NCBI GenBank assembly: GCA_046729975.1
Contig: JBKPHS010000094.1
Location: 1 to 17,550 of the forward strand
Reading direction: 5' to 3'
DNA: 17,550 bases
From: JBKPHS01 sp046729975
GTDB lineage: Bacteria; Actinomycetota; Thermoleophilia; Solirubrobacterales; Thermoleophilaceae
The notes below the pieces were generated by a model. The model saw only the letters and a list, made by a program, of their open reading frames with translations, ran no database searches and had not been told where the DNA came from. Positions 1 to 6,358 of the stretch are shown in pieces. The first letter of the stretch is position 1. Each line of letters starts with the position of its first letter. The position numbers and the translations under genes were made by a program.

Positions 1-258
1 TCCCGGCACTGGCTGAACGGCGGGCTTGGCTCCCGGCTGAGCGGCCGCGGCGGGCTGCTGAGCGACCGCGGCGGGCTGCTGGGCCGCCGCCTGGATGCGT
101 GCCTCCTGCTCGGCCGCGCGCTCGGGGGCGCGCCCGGCCCACTCGCGCAGCCGCTTGACGTCGCGCGCCTGCGAGAAATAGAGGGCCGAGAGAACCGCCA
201 GGCCCACTACGGCGGCGAACCCCGCGTAGGAGCCGATCTCCTGGACGATCTCGGGCAT
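1..258 (-). CDS. N-terminal part of a membrane-anchored protein, possibly LytR_C-domain type (runs off the window)
   Basis: The frame is open from an ATG at 258 to the left edge, giving 86 codons with no stop. The start is supported by an AGGA Shine-Dalgarno at 268-265, six bases upstream. Residues about 10-30 form one hydrophobic segment (YAGFAAVVGLAVLSALYF), followed by a basic stretch (QARDVKRLREWAGRAPERA). An Ala/Gln/Pro-rich low-complexity stalk with repeated AQQPAA units then runs to the edge. This is a single-pass anchor with a long linker and an unseen domain beyond the window. From memory, actinobacterial proteins starting this way can end in a LytR_C domain and sit near envelope genes, but that domain is not visible here, so the family is a guess. 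The gene lies 34 bp downstream of the CapD-like gene on the same strand and is probably in its operon. Confidence 0.6.
   Translation of the reverse strand, partial: MPEIVQEIGSYAGFAAVVGLAVLSALYFSQARDVKRLREWAGRAPERAAEQEARIQAAAQQPAAVAQQPAAAAQPGAKPAVQPVPG
38..81. repeat. Two-copy 21-bp in-frame tandem repeat in the stalk of the anchored protein
   Basis: Bases 38-58 and 59-79 are the same 21-bp unit with one difference (G/A at the seventh base). On the minus strand the unit encodes the heptad AQQPAA(V/A). It looks like a recent duplication within the Pro/Ala-rich linker and probably varies in copy number between strains. Confidence 0.75.
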
Positions 259-292
259 CGGGTGTCCTGAACCTTAACCCGGACCGCGGGCG

Positions 293-2203
293 CTACAGGG
301 GCTGGTCGGTGGCGGTCGTTGCGGAGGTCGGCGCCGCCGCCCTCTCGGCGGAAAGGCGGCTGACGGTCGCTGCCAGTCCGGCTCCATCCCCCTGGTAGAC
401 GAGCTCCTCGACCTGGACGAACGCACCCTCGACCCAGTCCGGATCGAGCGGGTCCCGCACAGCCGTGAGGATCTTCTCTGCCGGCGTCGGCTGCGGCCGC
501 TCGTCCGGGTTGAAGAGCTCCTCGTGCAGCTTCTCGCCCGGACGGCGGCCGATGATCTCGACCGCGATGTCGGTCTCGGGCTCCTGGCCGGAGAGGCGGA
601 TCATGTTGCCGGCGAGGTCGACGATCCGCACGGGGTCGCCCATCTCGAGCACGAAGATCTCGCCGCCGACCCCGAGGTCGCCGGAGCGAATGATCAGCTG
701 GACGGCTTCGGGGATCGTCATGAAGTAGCGGGTCATCGCCTCGTCGGTGACCGTCACCGGGCCCCCCGCGGCGATCTGGCGGCGGAAGATAGACACCACC
801 GAGCCCGACGAGCCGAGGACGTTGCCGAACCTCACCGTCGTGAAGCGGCTTGCCTTCCACCGGTTCTGCGCAGCCTCGACCGCCCATTCGGCGAGCGCTT
901 TCGACGCCCCCATCACCGTGGCCGGGGAGACTGCCTTGTCGGTCGAGACGAGCACGAAGCGCGTGGCCCCCGACTCGCCGGCGGCGTTGGCGACGATGCG
1001 GGTGGCCACCGCGTTGTTGCGCACGGCCTCCACCGGGTTCTCCTCCATCAGCGGAACGTGCTTGTAGGCCGCCGCGTGAAAGACGACCGACGGCCGGTGC
1101 TCCTCGAACACCTCGCGCATGCGCGTGGCGTCCCGGCAGTCCGCGAGCACGGCGGCGGCGCGCGCGAAGTGGCGGTCCTCCTCGAGCTCGCGCCTGATCT
1201 CGAAGAGGCTGTTCTCCGCGTTCTCCACCAACACGAGCCGTCGTGGCCGGACGCGGGAGATCTGACGGCAGAGCTCGGACCCGATCGACCCGCCGGCGCC
1301 CGTCACGAGCACGTTCTCGCCCGTCAGGTACGCGCCGACGCGCGAGAGCTCCACGCGCACGGGCTCACGGCCGAGCACGTCCTCCACGCGCACCTCTCGC
1401 ACCTGGCGCATCAGGTTCACGCCACCTGAGAGGAGCTCGAACACCGTCGGTAGCGTGCGGGCGGGGATCTCCCGGTCGCGGCAAGCCGTGACGACCCGCT
1501 GACGGAGCACTCCGGGCGCGGACGGAATCGCGATGATCACCTCGTCGGGCTCGGCGTCGTCGAGCACGCGCGGGAGGTCCGCGGTCGCCCCGAGCACCTT
1601 CAGGCCGGCGATCCGCATGCCCTGCTTGCGGGGGTCGTCGTCGATGAACCCGATCGGGATGTTCCGGAGCTCCGGGTTCTTGCGTAGCTCGTGGGCGACG
1701 AGTTGCCCCCCGTTGCCGGCCCCGACGATCAGCACCTCGCGAGAGCCCTTCTGGGCGAGGGGCGACCGGAAGGGACGCTCCGTGAGGGCCCGGACCAGGA
1801 AGCGCGAGCCCGAGATGAACGCCAGCGTGAGGAGGAAGTCGAGCGCGATCACCCCGCGCGGCGGGTCGGTCTCGCCCGGGGAGAGGAGGAACAGGGCGCC
1901 GATCAGCAGCAGCGACGAGACCACGATCGCCTGCACCATGCGCTCGAAGTCGCGCTGGTCGACGAAGCGCCAGAGCTTGTGGTAGAGCCCGAACACCGCG
2001 AAGACGAGGATCTTTCCGGCCACTACGAACGGCAGCGTGTCCCCGAGCAGGTCCGAGTAGCGCTGCGGGATGCCGGCGTCGAAGCGCAGCGAGAACGCGA
2101 GGTACCAGGCGAGTGCGAGCAGGGCGGCGTCGATCGCGACCTGCGCGGACCTGCGCGCGTTCACGGACGACGAGATGCGTGCGTGCAGCGAGCGCAAGGG
2201 CAT
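293..2203 (-). CDS. Membrane-anchored nucleoside-diphosphate-sugar 4,6-dehydratase/epimerase (CapD/FlaA1/WbpM/PglF type)
   Basis: The 636-aa protein has the full long-form architecture. About four hydrophobic segments lie in residues 22-140, followed by a first Rossmann domain (GAGNGGQ at 161-167) and a second, catalytic SDR domain with GAGGSIG at 302-308. AAAYKHVPLMEENP (377-390) is typical of the family. The active site reads STDKAV (420-425) followed by MGASK (431-435), so Met replaces the usual SDR Tyr. This Met-x-x-x-Lys arrangement is the hallmark of UDP-GlcNAc 4,6-dehydratases such as WbpM and PglF. The likely reaction is UDP-GlcNAc to a 4-keto-6-deoxy sugar at the inner membrane face, but the exact substrate cannot be read from sequence. 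The ATG start shares its A with the TGA of the upstream aminotransferase (TGATG), so the two are translationally coupled and probably act in sequence. The stop is TAG at 295-293. Confidence 0.9.
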   Translation of the reverse strand: MPLRSLHARISSSVNARRSAQVAIDAALLALAWYLAFSLRFDAGIPQRYSDLLGDTLPFVVAGKILVFAVFGLYHKLWRFVDQRDFERMVQAIVVSSLLLIGALFLLSPGETDPPRGVIALDFLLTLAFISGSRFLVRALTERPFRSPLAQKGSREVLIVGAGNGGQLVAHELRKNPELRNIPIGFIDDDPRKQGMRIAGLKVLGATADLPRVLDDAEPDEVIIAIPSAPGVLRQRVVTACRDREIPARTLPTVFELLSGGVNLMRQVREVRVEDVLGREPVRVELSRVGAYLTGENVLVTGAGGSIGSELCRQISRVRPRRLVLVENAENSLFEIRRELEEDRHFARAAAVLADCRDATRMREVFEEHRPSVVFHAAAYKHVPLMEENPVEAVRNNAVATRIVANAAGESGATRFVLVSTDKAVSPATVMGASKALAEWAVEAAQNRWKASRFTTVRFGNVLGSSGSVVSIFRRQIAAGGPVTVTDEAMTRYFMTIPEAVQLIIRSGDLGVGGEIFVLEMGDPVRIVDLAGNMIRLSGQEPETDIAVEIIGRRPGEKLHEELFNPDERPQPTPAEKILTAVRDPLDPDWVEGAFVQVEELVYQGDGAGLAATVSRLSAERAAAPTSATTATDQPL

Positions 2204-3294
2204 CAGTCTAGGGCGGTTGCGACCGTCCTACAGGCATCAACCACTTCCGCAACCTGCGCTTCACGAAGCTCGGGCCCCATCGGGAGCGCGAGATGGGTGC
2301 GCGCGGCCTCCTCGGTCCCGGGCAGGTCGAGCGCCTCGCCGCCATAGCGAAGCATCGCGGGCTGCAGGTGCACGGGCCGCCGGTAGTACGCCCTGGCGCC
2401 GACGCCCCGCTCGGACAACGCGACCGCCAGCTCGTCCGCACGCTCGCTCCGCACGACGTACAGGTGGTAGGCGTGCTCCACGCCCGGAGCCGGCCGCGGT
2501 AGCGTGGCGTGCTCGCCGAGACCCTGGTGCGCGTACGCATCCGCGACGTCCCGCCTGGCCTCGTTCCAGCGATCGAGCTCCGGCAGCAGCACGCGCAGCA
2601 CGGCCGCCTGCATCGAGTCGAGGCGCGAGTTGTAGCCGACCTCGGTGAAGGTGACCTTGTCGTCGGAGCCGTGGAAGCGCAGCCGGCGGACCGCGGCCGC
2701 CACGTCGTCGTCGTCGGTCGCGATCGCGCCGCCGTCGCCCATGCAGGGGAGGTTCTTGGAGGGGAAGAAGGAGAACGTCGCGGCCTGGCCGAGCGCGCCG
2801 GCCCTGCGGCCGTCCAGAGTCGCGCCCGCCGCCTGGGCGGCGTCCTCGAGCACCGGCGGCCCGAGCCCGCGAAGCTCGGGGACGAGCGCGACGTTGCCGA
2901 ACAGGTGCACCGGGACGATCGCCCTCGTCCGGTTCCCAAGCACGCGATCGACGGTCTCCGCCGTTAAGCAGAACGTCTCGGGATCGACGTCCGCGAACAC
3001 GGGGACGGCGCCCGCGTTCACCACCGCCTCCGCGGTCGCGTAGAACGTGAAGGAGGGGACGACCACCTCGTCTCCCGCGGACACGCCGAGGGCGCGCAGG
3101 GCGATCGTGAGCGCATCGGTCCCGTTCGCCACGCCGATGCAGTGGCGCACGCCGAGATAGCGGGCGAACTCGTCCTCGAAGGCGCTGACCTCCGGGCCGA
3201 GGATGTAATGCCCGGAGGCCGCAACGTCGGCCAGCCGGCGTGCGATCTCGGGCTGGTAGCGCTCGAGCGATGTTGCGAAGAGCGGCACCGGCAC
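2203..3294 (-). CDS. DegT/DnrJ/EryC1/StrS-family PLP-dependent sugar aminotransferase
   Basis: The 363-aa protein is full length for the family. Cofactor motifs are clear: VANGTDAL (55-62) binds phosphate, EDAAQAAG (150-157) carries the Asp that contacts the pyridine nitrogen, and FSFFPSKNL (174-182) carries the Schiff-base Lys at 180. The family transfers an amino group, usually from glutamate, to a keto sugar nucleotide. With the adjacent dehydratase the expected product is an amino-deoxy sugar nucleotide, for example a 4-amino-4,6-dideoxy sugar as made by PglE or WbpE. A 3-amino product is not excluded. The start is GTG at 3294; a second in-frame GTG two codons later (3288) is possible. 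No good Shine-Dalgarno is present, but a TAGGGT hexamer lies 8 nt upstream, which suggests leaderless translation. The TGA overlaps the next ATG by one base. Confidence 0.9.
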   Translation of the reverse strand: MPVPLFATSLERYQPEIARRLADVAASGHYILGPEVSAFEDEFARYLGVRHCIGVANGTDALTIALRALGVSAGDEVVVPSFTFYATAEAVVNAGAVPVFADVDPETFCLTAETVDRVLGNRTRAIVPVHLFGNVALVPELRGLGPPVLEDAAQAAGATLDGRRAGALGQAATFSFFPSKNLPCMGDGGAIATDDDDVAAAVRRLRFHGSDDKVTFTEVGYNSRLDSMQAAVLRVLLPELDRWNEARRDVADAYAHQGLGEHATLPRPAPGVEHAYHLYVVRSERADELAVALSERGVGARAYYRRPVHLQPAMLRYGGEALDLPGTEEAARTHLALPMGPELREAQVAEVVDACRTVATALD

Positions 3295-3319
3295 TGGCCG
3301 CTACCCTACCCAGACCCGC
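3295..3319. promoter_or_regulatory. Candidate bidirectional promoter with back-to-back -10 hexamers
   Basis: Only 25 bp separate the aminotransferase GTG (3294, minus) from the DedA ATG (3320, plus). A heptamer at 3302-3308 reads TACCCT on the plus strand (3302-3307) and TAGGGT on the minus strand (3308-3303). Both match a TAnnnT -10 pattern. The minus hexamer ends 8 nt before the GTG and the plus hexamer ends 12 nt before the ATG. Neither start has a Shine-Dalgarno, so short-leader or leaderless messages are likely. I see no convincing -35 on either side. Confidence 0.45.
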
Positions 3320-3973
3320 ATGCTGCCCATCGCCTCGATCACCGATCCGATCGTCGAGGTGGCCGTGGACGTGGTCGCTGACCTGGGTCTCTGGGGGATC
3401 TTCGTCCTCATGAGCCTCGAGAGCGCCTGCATCCCTATCCCGAGCGAGGCCACCATGCTGTTCGCCGGCTTCAACGTCCACGAGGGCGAGTACAGCCTGC
3501 TCGCGATCACCGTCGTGGGCTCGGTGGCGAACCTGGTCGGCTCATGGGCCGCGTACGCGGTCGGCTATTACGGACGCGTGGACATCCTCGAGAAGCACGG
3601 CCGCAAGCTTCACATCAAGCAGAAGCACCTCGACTGGGCCGACCGCTGGTTCGAGCGACACGGCGACGCGACCGTCTTCTTCACGCGCATGCTGCCGATC
3701 ATCCGGACCTTCATCTCGCTTCCCGCGGGCGTGGCGAAGATGCCGTTCTGGCGCTTCAGCGTGCTGACCCTCGCCGGCTGCGTGCCCTGGGTCCTGATGC
3801 TCGGATTCATCGGCAAGGAGGCCGGCTCGAAGTGGGAGGACTGGAAGGACAGCCTCCACTACGTCGACTACGCCGTCTTGGCCGCGATCGTGATCGGGAT
3901 CGTCTACCTGCTGATCCGGCGGCGGCGCAGCGGCGAGAAGGCCGGGAGCGACCCGGCGACAGAGTCGGCCTGA
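3320..3973 (+). CDS. DedA-family (SNARE-associated/VTT domain) integral membrane protein
   Basis: The 217-aa protein has the DedA layout. An amphipathic N-terminal segment and hydrophobic helix lead to ESACIPIPSE (34-43), where the acidic residues and PxPSE are the first family signature. FFTRMLPIIRTFISLPAG (120-137) is the second signature, with conserved Arg123 and Arg129 and the membrane re-entrant loop. A final transmembrane helix spans about 184-200, before a basic tail. Some DedA proteins (UptA, PetA) return undecaprenyl phosphate from the outer to the inner leaflet. The next gene overlaps by four bases and encodes an undecaprenyl-diphosphate phosphatase, which fits that role, though DedA proteins also handle other lipids. 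The ATG at 3320 is the only reasonable start. It lacks a Shine-Dalgarno and follows the divergent promoter closely. Confidence 0.9.
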   Translation: MLPIASITDPIVEVAVDVVADLGLWGIFVLMSLESACIPIPSEATMLFAGFNVHEGEYSLLAITVVGSVANLVGSWAAYAVGYYGRVDILEKHGRKLHIKQKHLDWADRWFERHGDATVFFTRMLPIIRTFISLPAGVAKMPFWRFSVLTLAGCVPWVLMLGFIGKEAGSKWEDWKDSLHYVDYAVLAAIVIGIVYLLIRRRRSGEKAGSDPATESA

Positions 3974-4782
3974 GCGAGCTCCGGGTCCGCCAGGCGCTGG
4001 TTCTGGGACTGATCCAGGGTCCCGCCGAGCTGCTGCCCGTCTCGAGCTCCGGCCATCTCGTGCTCGTTCCGGAGCTGGCCGGGTGGCGCTACCCGCGGCT
4101 CGACCCACACGTGCGCAAGTCGTTCGAGGTCGCGCTGCATGCGGGCACGGCCGCCGCGCTGTCGATCGCGCTGCGCGGCGAGGCGCGCGACGTGCTTCGG
4201 AGCCTCAACCTCCGGCGGGTCTGCCACATCGCCCTCACCTTCGCGCCGCCAGCCGCCGCGGGCCTCCTCTTCGAGGACCAGATCGAGCGCCGCCTCGGGA
4301 ACGCCCGCAGCGTCGCGCTCGCGCAGGTCGTGGCGGGCCTCGCGCTGGCGGTCGCCGACCGGCGGCCCGCGCAACGTCGGCGCGACGACGCCGGCTCGCT
4401 CGACTTCCTGGCGATCGGCCTCGGGCAGGCTGCCGCGCTGGTGCCCGGAGTCTCGCGCGGCGGCGGCACGGTCACGGCCGCACGGATGCGCCGCTTCCGC
4501 CGCGACGCCGCCGGCCAGCTGTCGCGCCAGGCAGCGCTGCCCATCATTGCCGGGGCCGCGCTACTCAAGGGCGCCCGGTTCGCGCAGCGGGGGCTGCCGC
4601 CCGGCCTCGCTGCGCCATTCGCGGCGGGCGCCGGGGCCGCGTTCGGCTCGGCCTACCTCGCGTCGCGCTTCATACCCGCGATCGATCGAATGCCGTCGTA
4701 TCTGCCGTTCGCTGCCTACCGCGTGGCGCTCGGCGCGACGGCCCTGGTGCGGCGGCTTGACCCGCCGACGCCTCGGGAGTAG
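3970..4782 (+). CDS. uppP: Undecaprenyl-diphosphate phosphatase, divergent BacA/UppP type, probable CTG start
   Basis: The 270-aa length matches E. coli UppP. The first motif is GPAELLPVSSSGH (17-29) and the second is PGVSRGGGT (159-167). Glu20, His29 and Arg163 align with catalytic Glu21, His30 and Arg174 of E. coli UppP. Deviations are Gln16 where E. coli has Glu17 (common in the family), Ala for Thr before Glu20, and SRGGGT in place of SRSGAT. Multiple hydrophobic segments follow. It removes a phosphate from undecaprenyl pyrophosphate at the outer membrane face to regenerate the wall lipid carrier. No ATG, GTG or TTG lies between the far-upstream DedA coding region and the catalytic motif. 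The best start is CTG at 3970-3972, overlapping the DedA TGA as CTGA. A start further upstream, deep inside dedA, is the alternative. The function is well supported; the start is not. Confidence 0.85.
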   Translation: MSELRVRQALVLGLIQGPAELLPVSSSGHLVLVPELAGWRYPRLDPHVRKSFEVALHAGTAAALSIALRGEARDVLRSLNLRRVCHIALTFAPPAAAGLLFEDQIERRLGNARSVALAQVVAGLALAVADRRPAQRRRDDAGSLDFLAIGLGQAAALVPGVSRGGGTVTAARMRRFRRDAAGQLSRQAALPIIAGAALLKGARFAQRGLPPGLAAPFAAGAGAAFGSAYLASRFIPAIDRMPSYLPFAAYRVALGATALVRRLDPPTPRE

Positions 4783-4792
4783 CTTCGGTCGT

Positions 4793-4819
4793 GGCCCCGG
4801 CCTCCTGAGAGGAGCCGCC
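4793..4819 (+). promoter_or_regulatory. Hairpin enclosing a GAGAGGAG Shine-Dalgarno downstream of uppP
   Basis: CTCCT (4802-4806) pairs with AGGAG (4810-4814) around a GAG loop. GG (4799-4800) pairs with CC (4815-4816) past one bulged C, and GGC (4793-4795) can pair with GCC (4817-4819). The right arm contains the GAGAGGAG (4807-4814) that would serve the ATG at 4820. It may be a weak terminator for dedA-uppP or a structure masking that ribosome site. No T-tract follows. Confidence 0.35.
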
Positions 4820-4936
4820 ATGGATCCAGCCACCCGGGCAGTGCCCGACGCGTCAATTGAGCTCGTCCAGCGGAGAGGAGTCAAACGTGTTCGCAGTCAT
4901 GCGCATGTACCGCCTCGAGGAGGGCGACATCGATGA
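4820..4936 (+). other. Candidate small upstream ORF (38 aa) overlapping the ABM gene start
   Basis: An ATG at 4820 is preceded by GAGAGGAG at 4807-4814 with a 5-nt spacer, a near-ideal ribosome site. The frame reads MDPATRAVPDASIELVQRRG and ends at TGA 4934-4936. It overlaps the first 50 nt of the next gene in another frame. The C-terminal half is basic, Arg- and His-rich, and partly a shadow of the ABM gene, so it may be a translated leader affecting downstream initiation and not a functional peptide. The strong Shine-Dalgarno is the only positive evidence. No homology is recognised. Confidence 0.25.
4873..4880 (+). promoter_or_regulatory. Ribosome binding site that fixes the ABM-protein start
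   Basis: GAGAGGAG at 4873-4880 lies 6 nt before the GTG at 4887. It is the same octamer as the one at 4807-4814. It argues for GTG 4887 over the in-frame ATG ten codons upstream at 4857, which has no such site. Confidence 0.75.
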
Positions 4937-5207
4937 GTACATGCACCGCGTCGACGAGGAGTTCGCCGACAGGCTGGCCGAGGAACCCGGTTTCGTCTCG
5001 TACCAGCTCGTCGGCCGGCCCGACGGAATGATCTGGGCGGTAACCGTGTTCCGCGATCAGGAGGGCACCGACCGCTCCAATGAGCTTGCTGCGGAGTTCG
5101 TCCGCGACCGCCTCGCGGATATGCAGCTCACCCGAACCGACATGCAGGACGGCGAGGTGATGGTCAGCAGGGCCGCCAGCGAGATCCTGCAGCCGGCACA
5201 CCACTGA
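4887..5207 (+). CDS. Small ABM/dimeric alpha-beta barrel-fold protein of unknown function
   Basis: The 106-aa product (VFAVMRMYRLEEGDIDEYMH at the start) has the pattern of the antibiotic-biosynthesis-monooxygenase-like ferredoxin fold. A first beta strand (FAVMRMYRL) is followed by a helix with acidic residues (DEYMHRVDEEFADRLAEE), the turn-strand PGFVSYQLVGRPDG, a strand (MIWAVTVFRDQE) and a helix (SNELAAEFVRDRLADM). Such proteins are usually cytoplasmic dimers acting as small oxygenases, heme-binding proteins or stress proteins. No specific catalytic residues can be assigned. GTG at 4887 is chosen because of the strong Shine-Dalgarno 6 nt upstream. It lies 104 bp after uppP and is followed by a GC-rich hairpin, so it may be its own transcription unit. 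Confidence 0.75.
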   Translation: MFAVMRMYRLEEGDIDEYMHRVDEEFADRLAEEPGFVSYQLVGRPDGMIWAVTVFRDQEGTDRSNELAAEFVRDRLADMQLTRTDMQDGEVMVSRAASEILQPAHH

Positions 5208-5216
5208 GCGCCGGGC

Positions 5217-5244
5217 GCCGGCGCGCGGCGGGGGGCGCGCCGGC
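5217..5244 (+). terminator. GC-rich hairpin between the ABM gene and purM
   Basis: GCCGGCGCGC at 5217-5226 is perfectly complementary to GCGCGCCGGC at 5235-5244, giving a 10-bp stem with an 8-nt G-rich loop. It begins 10 nt after the ABM stop. No T-tract follows, so it would be a non-canonical terminator of the kind suggested for high-GC bacteria, or an mRNA-stabilising structure. Confidence 0.45.
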
Positions 5245-5274
5245 ATCGGCCGCATGCGGTTGAATGCGAGGCGA

Positions 5275-6336
5275 ATGGCCGAGAGCGCCTACGCCCGCGC
5301 CGGGGTGGATACGAGCCGCGCCGAGCGCGCGATCGGCGGCCTCGTGGAGGTGCTCCGGACGATCGATCCGGGCCGGCCTTCGCGCTCTGTGCTCGCTTCC
5401 GGCCACTACGCGAGCGTGCTGCGGATCGATGATGCGACCGGCGTCGCGGTCTGCACCGACGGCGTCGGCACCAAGGTGATCGTCGCCGAGCAGCTCGGGC
5501 GCTTCGACACCGTGGGGATCGACTGCGTGGCGATGAACGTCAACGACCTCGTCTGCGTCGGTGCGGAGCCGATCGCGATGGTCGACTACCTGGCGGTGGA
5601 GGACGCCGACCCCGGCATGCTGCGCGAGATCGCGCAGGGACTCAAGCGCGGCGCCGAGGAGGCGCGCGTCGAGATCCCCGGCGGCGAGCTGGCGCAGCTG
5701 CCGGAGCTGATCCGCGGCCATCCGTCGCCGCACGGCTTCGACCTGGCCGGCGCGGCGTTCGGGGTGGTCGCCCTCGACGCGCTCGTCACCGGTGCCGCGA
5801 TCGAGCCCGGCGACGCGGTGATCGGGCTGCCGTCGAGCGGGCTGCACTCGAACGGCTTCACGCTCGCACGCCGCGTACTGCCCGAGCTCGGCGAGCAACC
5901 GCCCGAGCTGGGGGGAGCGAGCGTCGGCGAGGCGCTGCTCGAGCCGACGGTGATCTATGTGCGGGCGGTGCTGGAGCTTTTGCGCTCCGACGTCGAGGTC
6001 CACGGCCTGGCGCACATCACGGGCGACGGCCTGCTCAACCTGAGGCGGCTGAGCGACCGCGTCGGCTGGCGAATCCACGATCCGCTGCCGCGGCCCGCGA
6101 TATTCGAGCTGATCGCCGCGCGGGCGGACGCGGACGAGGGCGACGTCTGGCAGGTGTTCAACATGGGGTGCGGGTTCTGCTGCGTCGTGAAGCGGGACGG
6201 CGCCGAGGCCGCGGTCGAGCTGCTGGCCCGCCGGCATCCGGGTGCCGCCGTGATCGGCGAGGTGAGCTCGGATCCGGGCCTGATCGAGCTGCCGGGGCTG
6301 CGAGCTCCCGCCGGCGAGGGCTTCGGACCGAGCTAG
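5275..6336 (+). CDS. purM: Phosphoribosylformylglycinamidine cyclo-ligase (AIR synthetase), archaeal-like variant
   Basis: The 353-aa protein carries the PurM hallmarks. TDGVGTK (61-67) is the ATP/metal-binding signature, GIDCVAMNVNDLVCVGAEP (81-99) the core motif, and GGE (136-138), SSGLHSNGFTLAR (187-199), HITGDGLLNL (247-256) and FNMGCGF (295-301) follow. It makes aminoimidazole ribonucleotide from FGAM with ATP in purine synthesis. Several motifs differ from textbook bacterial PurM: GHYASVLRID replaces the glycine-rich GGFxGLF segment, and HITGDGLLNL replaces the HLTGGG type. These resemble archaeal forms as I remember them. ATG 5275 has a GAGG 3 nt upstream; ATG 5254 (seven codons longer) has no site, so the start is uncertain. 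No other purine genes are nearby. It converges on the DsbA-like gene with a 22-bp gap. Confidence 0.88.
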   Translation: MAESAYARAGVDTSRAERAIGGLVEVLRTIDPGRPSRSVLASGHYASVLRIDDATGVAVCTDGVGTKVIVAEQLGRFDTVGIDCVAMNVNDLVCVGAEPIAMVDYLAVEDADPGMLREIAQGLKRGAEEARVEIPGGELAQLPELIRGHPSPHGFDLAGAAFGVVALDALVTGAAIEPGDAVIGLPSSGLHSNGFTLARRVLPELGEQPPELGGASVGEALLEPTVIYVRAVLELLRSDVEVHGLAHITGDGLLNLRRLSDRVGWRIHDPLPRPAIFELIAARADADEGDVWQVFNMGCGFCCVVKRDGAEAAVELLARRHPGAAVIGEVSSDPGLIELPGLRAPAGEGFGPS

Positions 6337-6341
6337 CTTCC

Positions 6342-6354
6342 CGGCACCGTGCCG
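6342..6354. terminator. Short hairpin between convergent purM and the DsbA-like gene
   Basis: CGGCA (6342-6346) and TGCCG (6350-6354) form a 5-bp stem with a 3-nt loop in the 22-bp gap between two convergent stop codons. The position suits a bidirectional terminator. The stem is short and there is no T-tract on either side. Confidence 0.3.
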
Positions 6355-6358
6355 TTCG

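Noticed and set aside
2261..3481. A 406-codon minus-strand frame across the aminotransferase and divergent promoter
   Set aside because: It is another frame of the DegT gene with Arg/Gly-rich low-complexity product; the DegT frame has catalytic motifs.
3544..3969. An N-terminal extension of UppP beginning at an ATG inside dedA
   Set aside because: It would overlap dedA by about 430 nt and encode an Arg-rich stretch with no membrane or UppP character.
5164..6237. A 357-codon minus-strand frame opposite purM
   Set aside because: Antisense shadow with no recognisable motif; PurM on the plus strand is intact.
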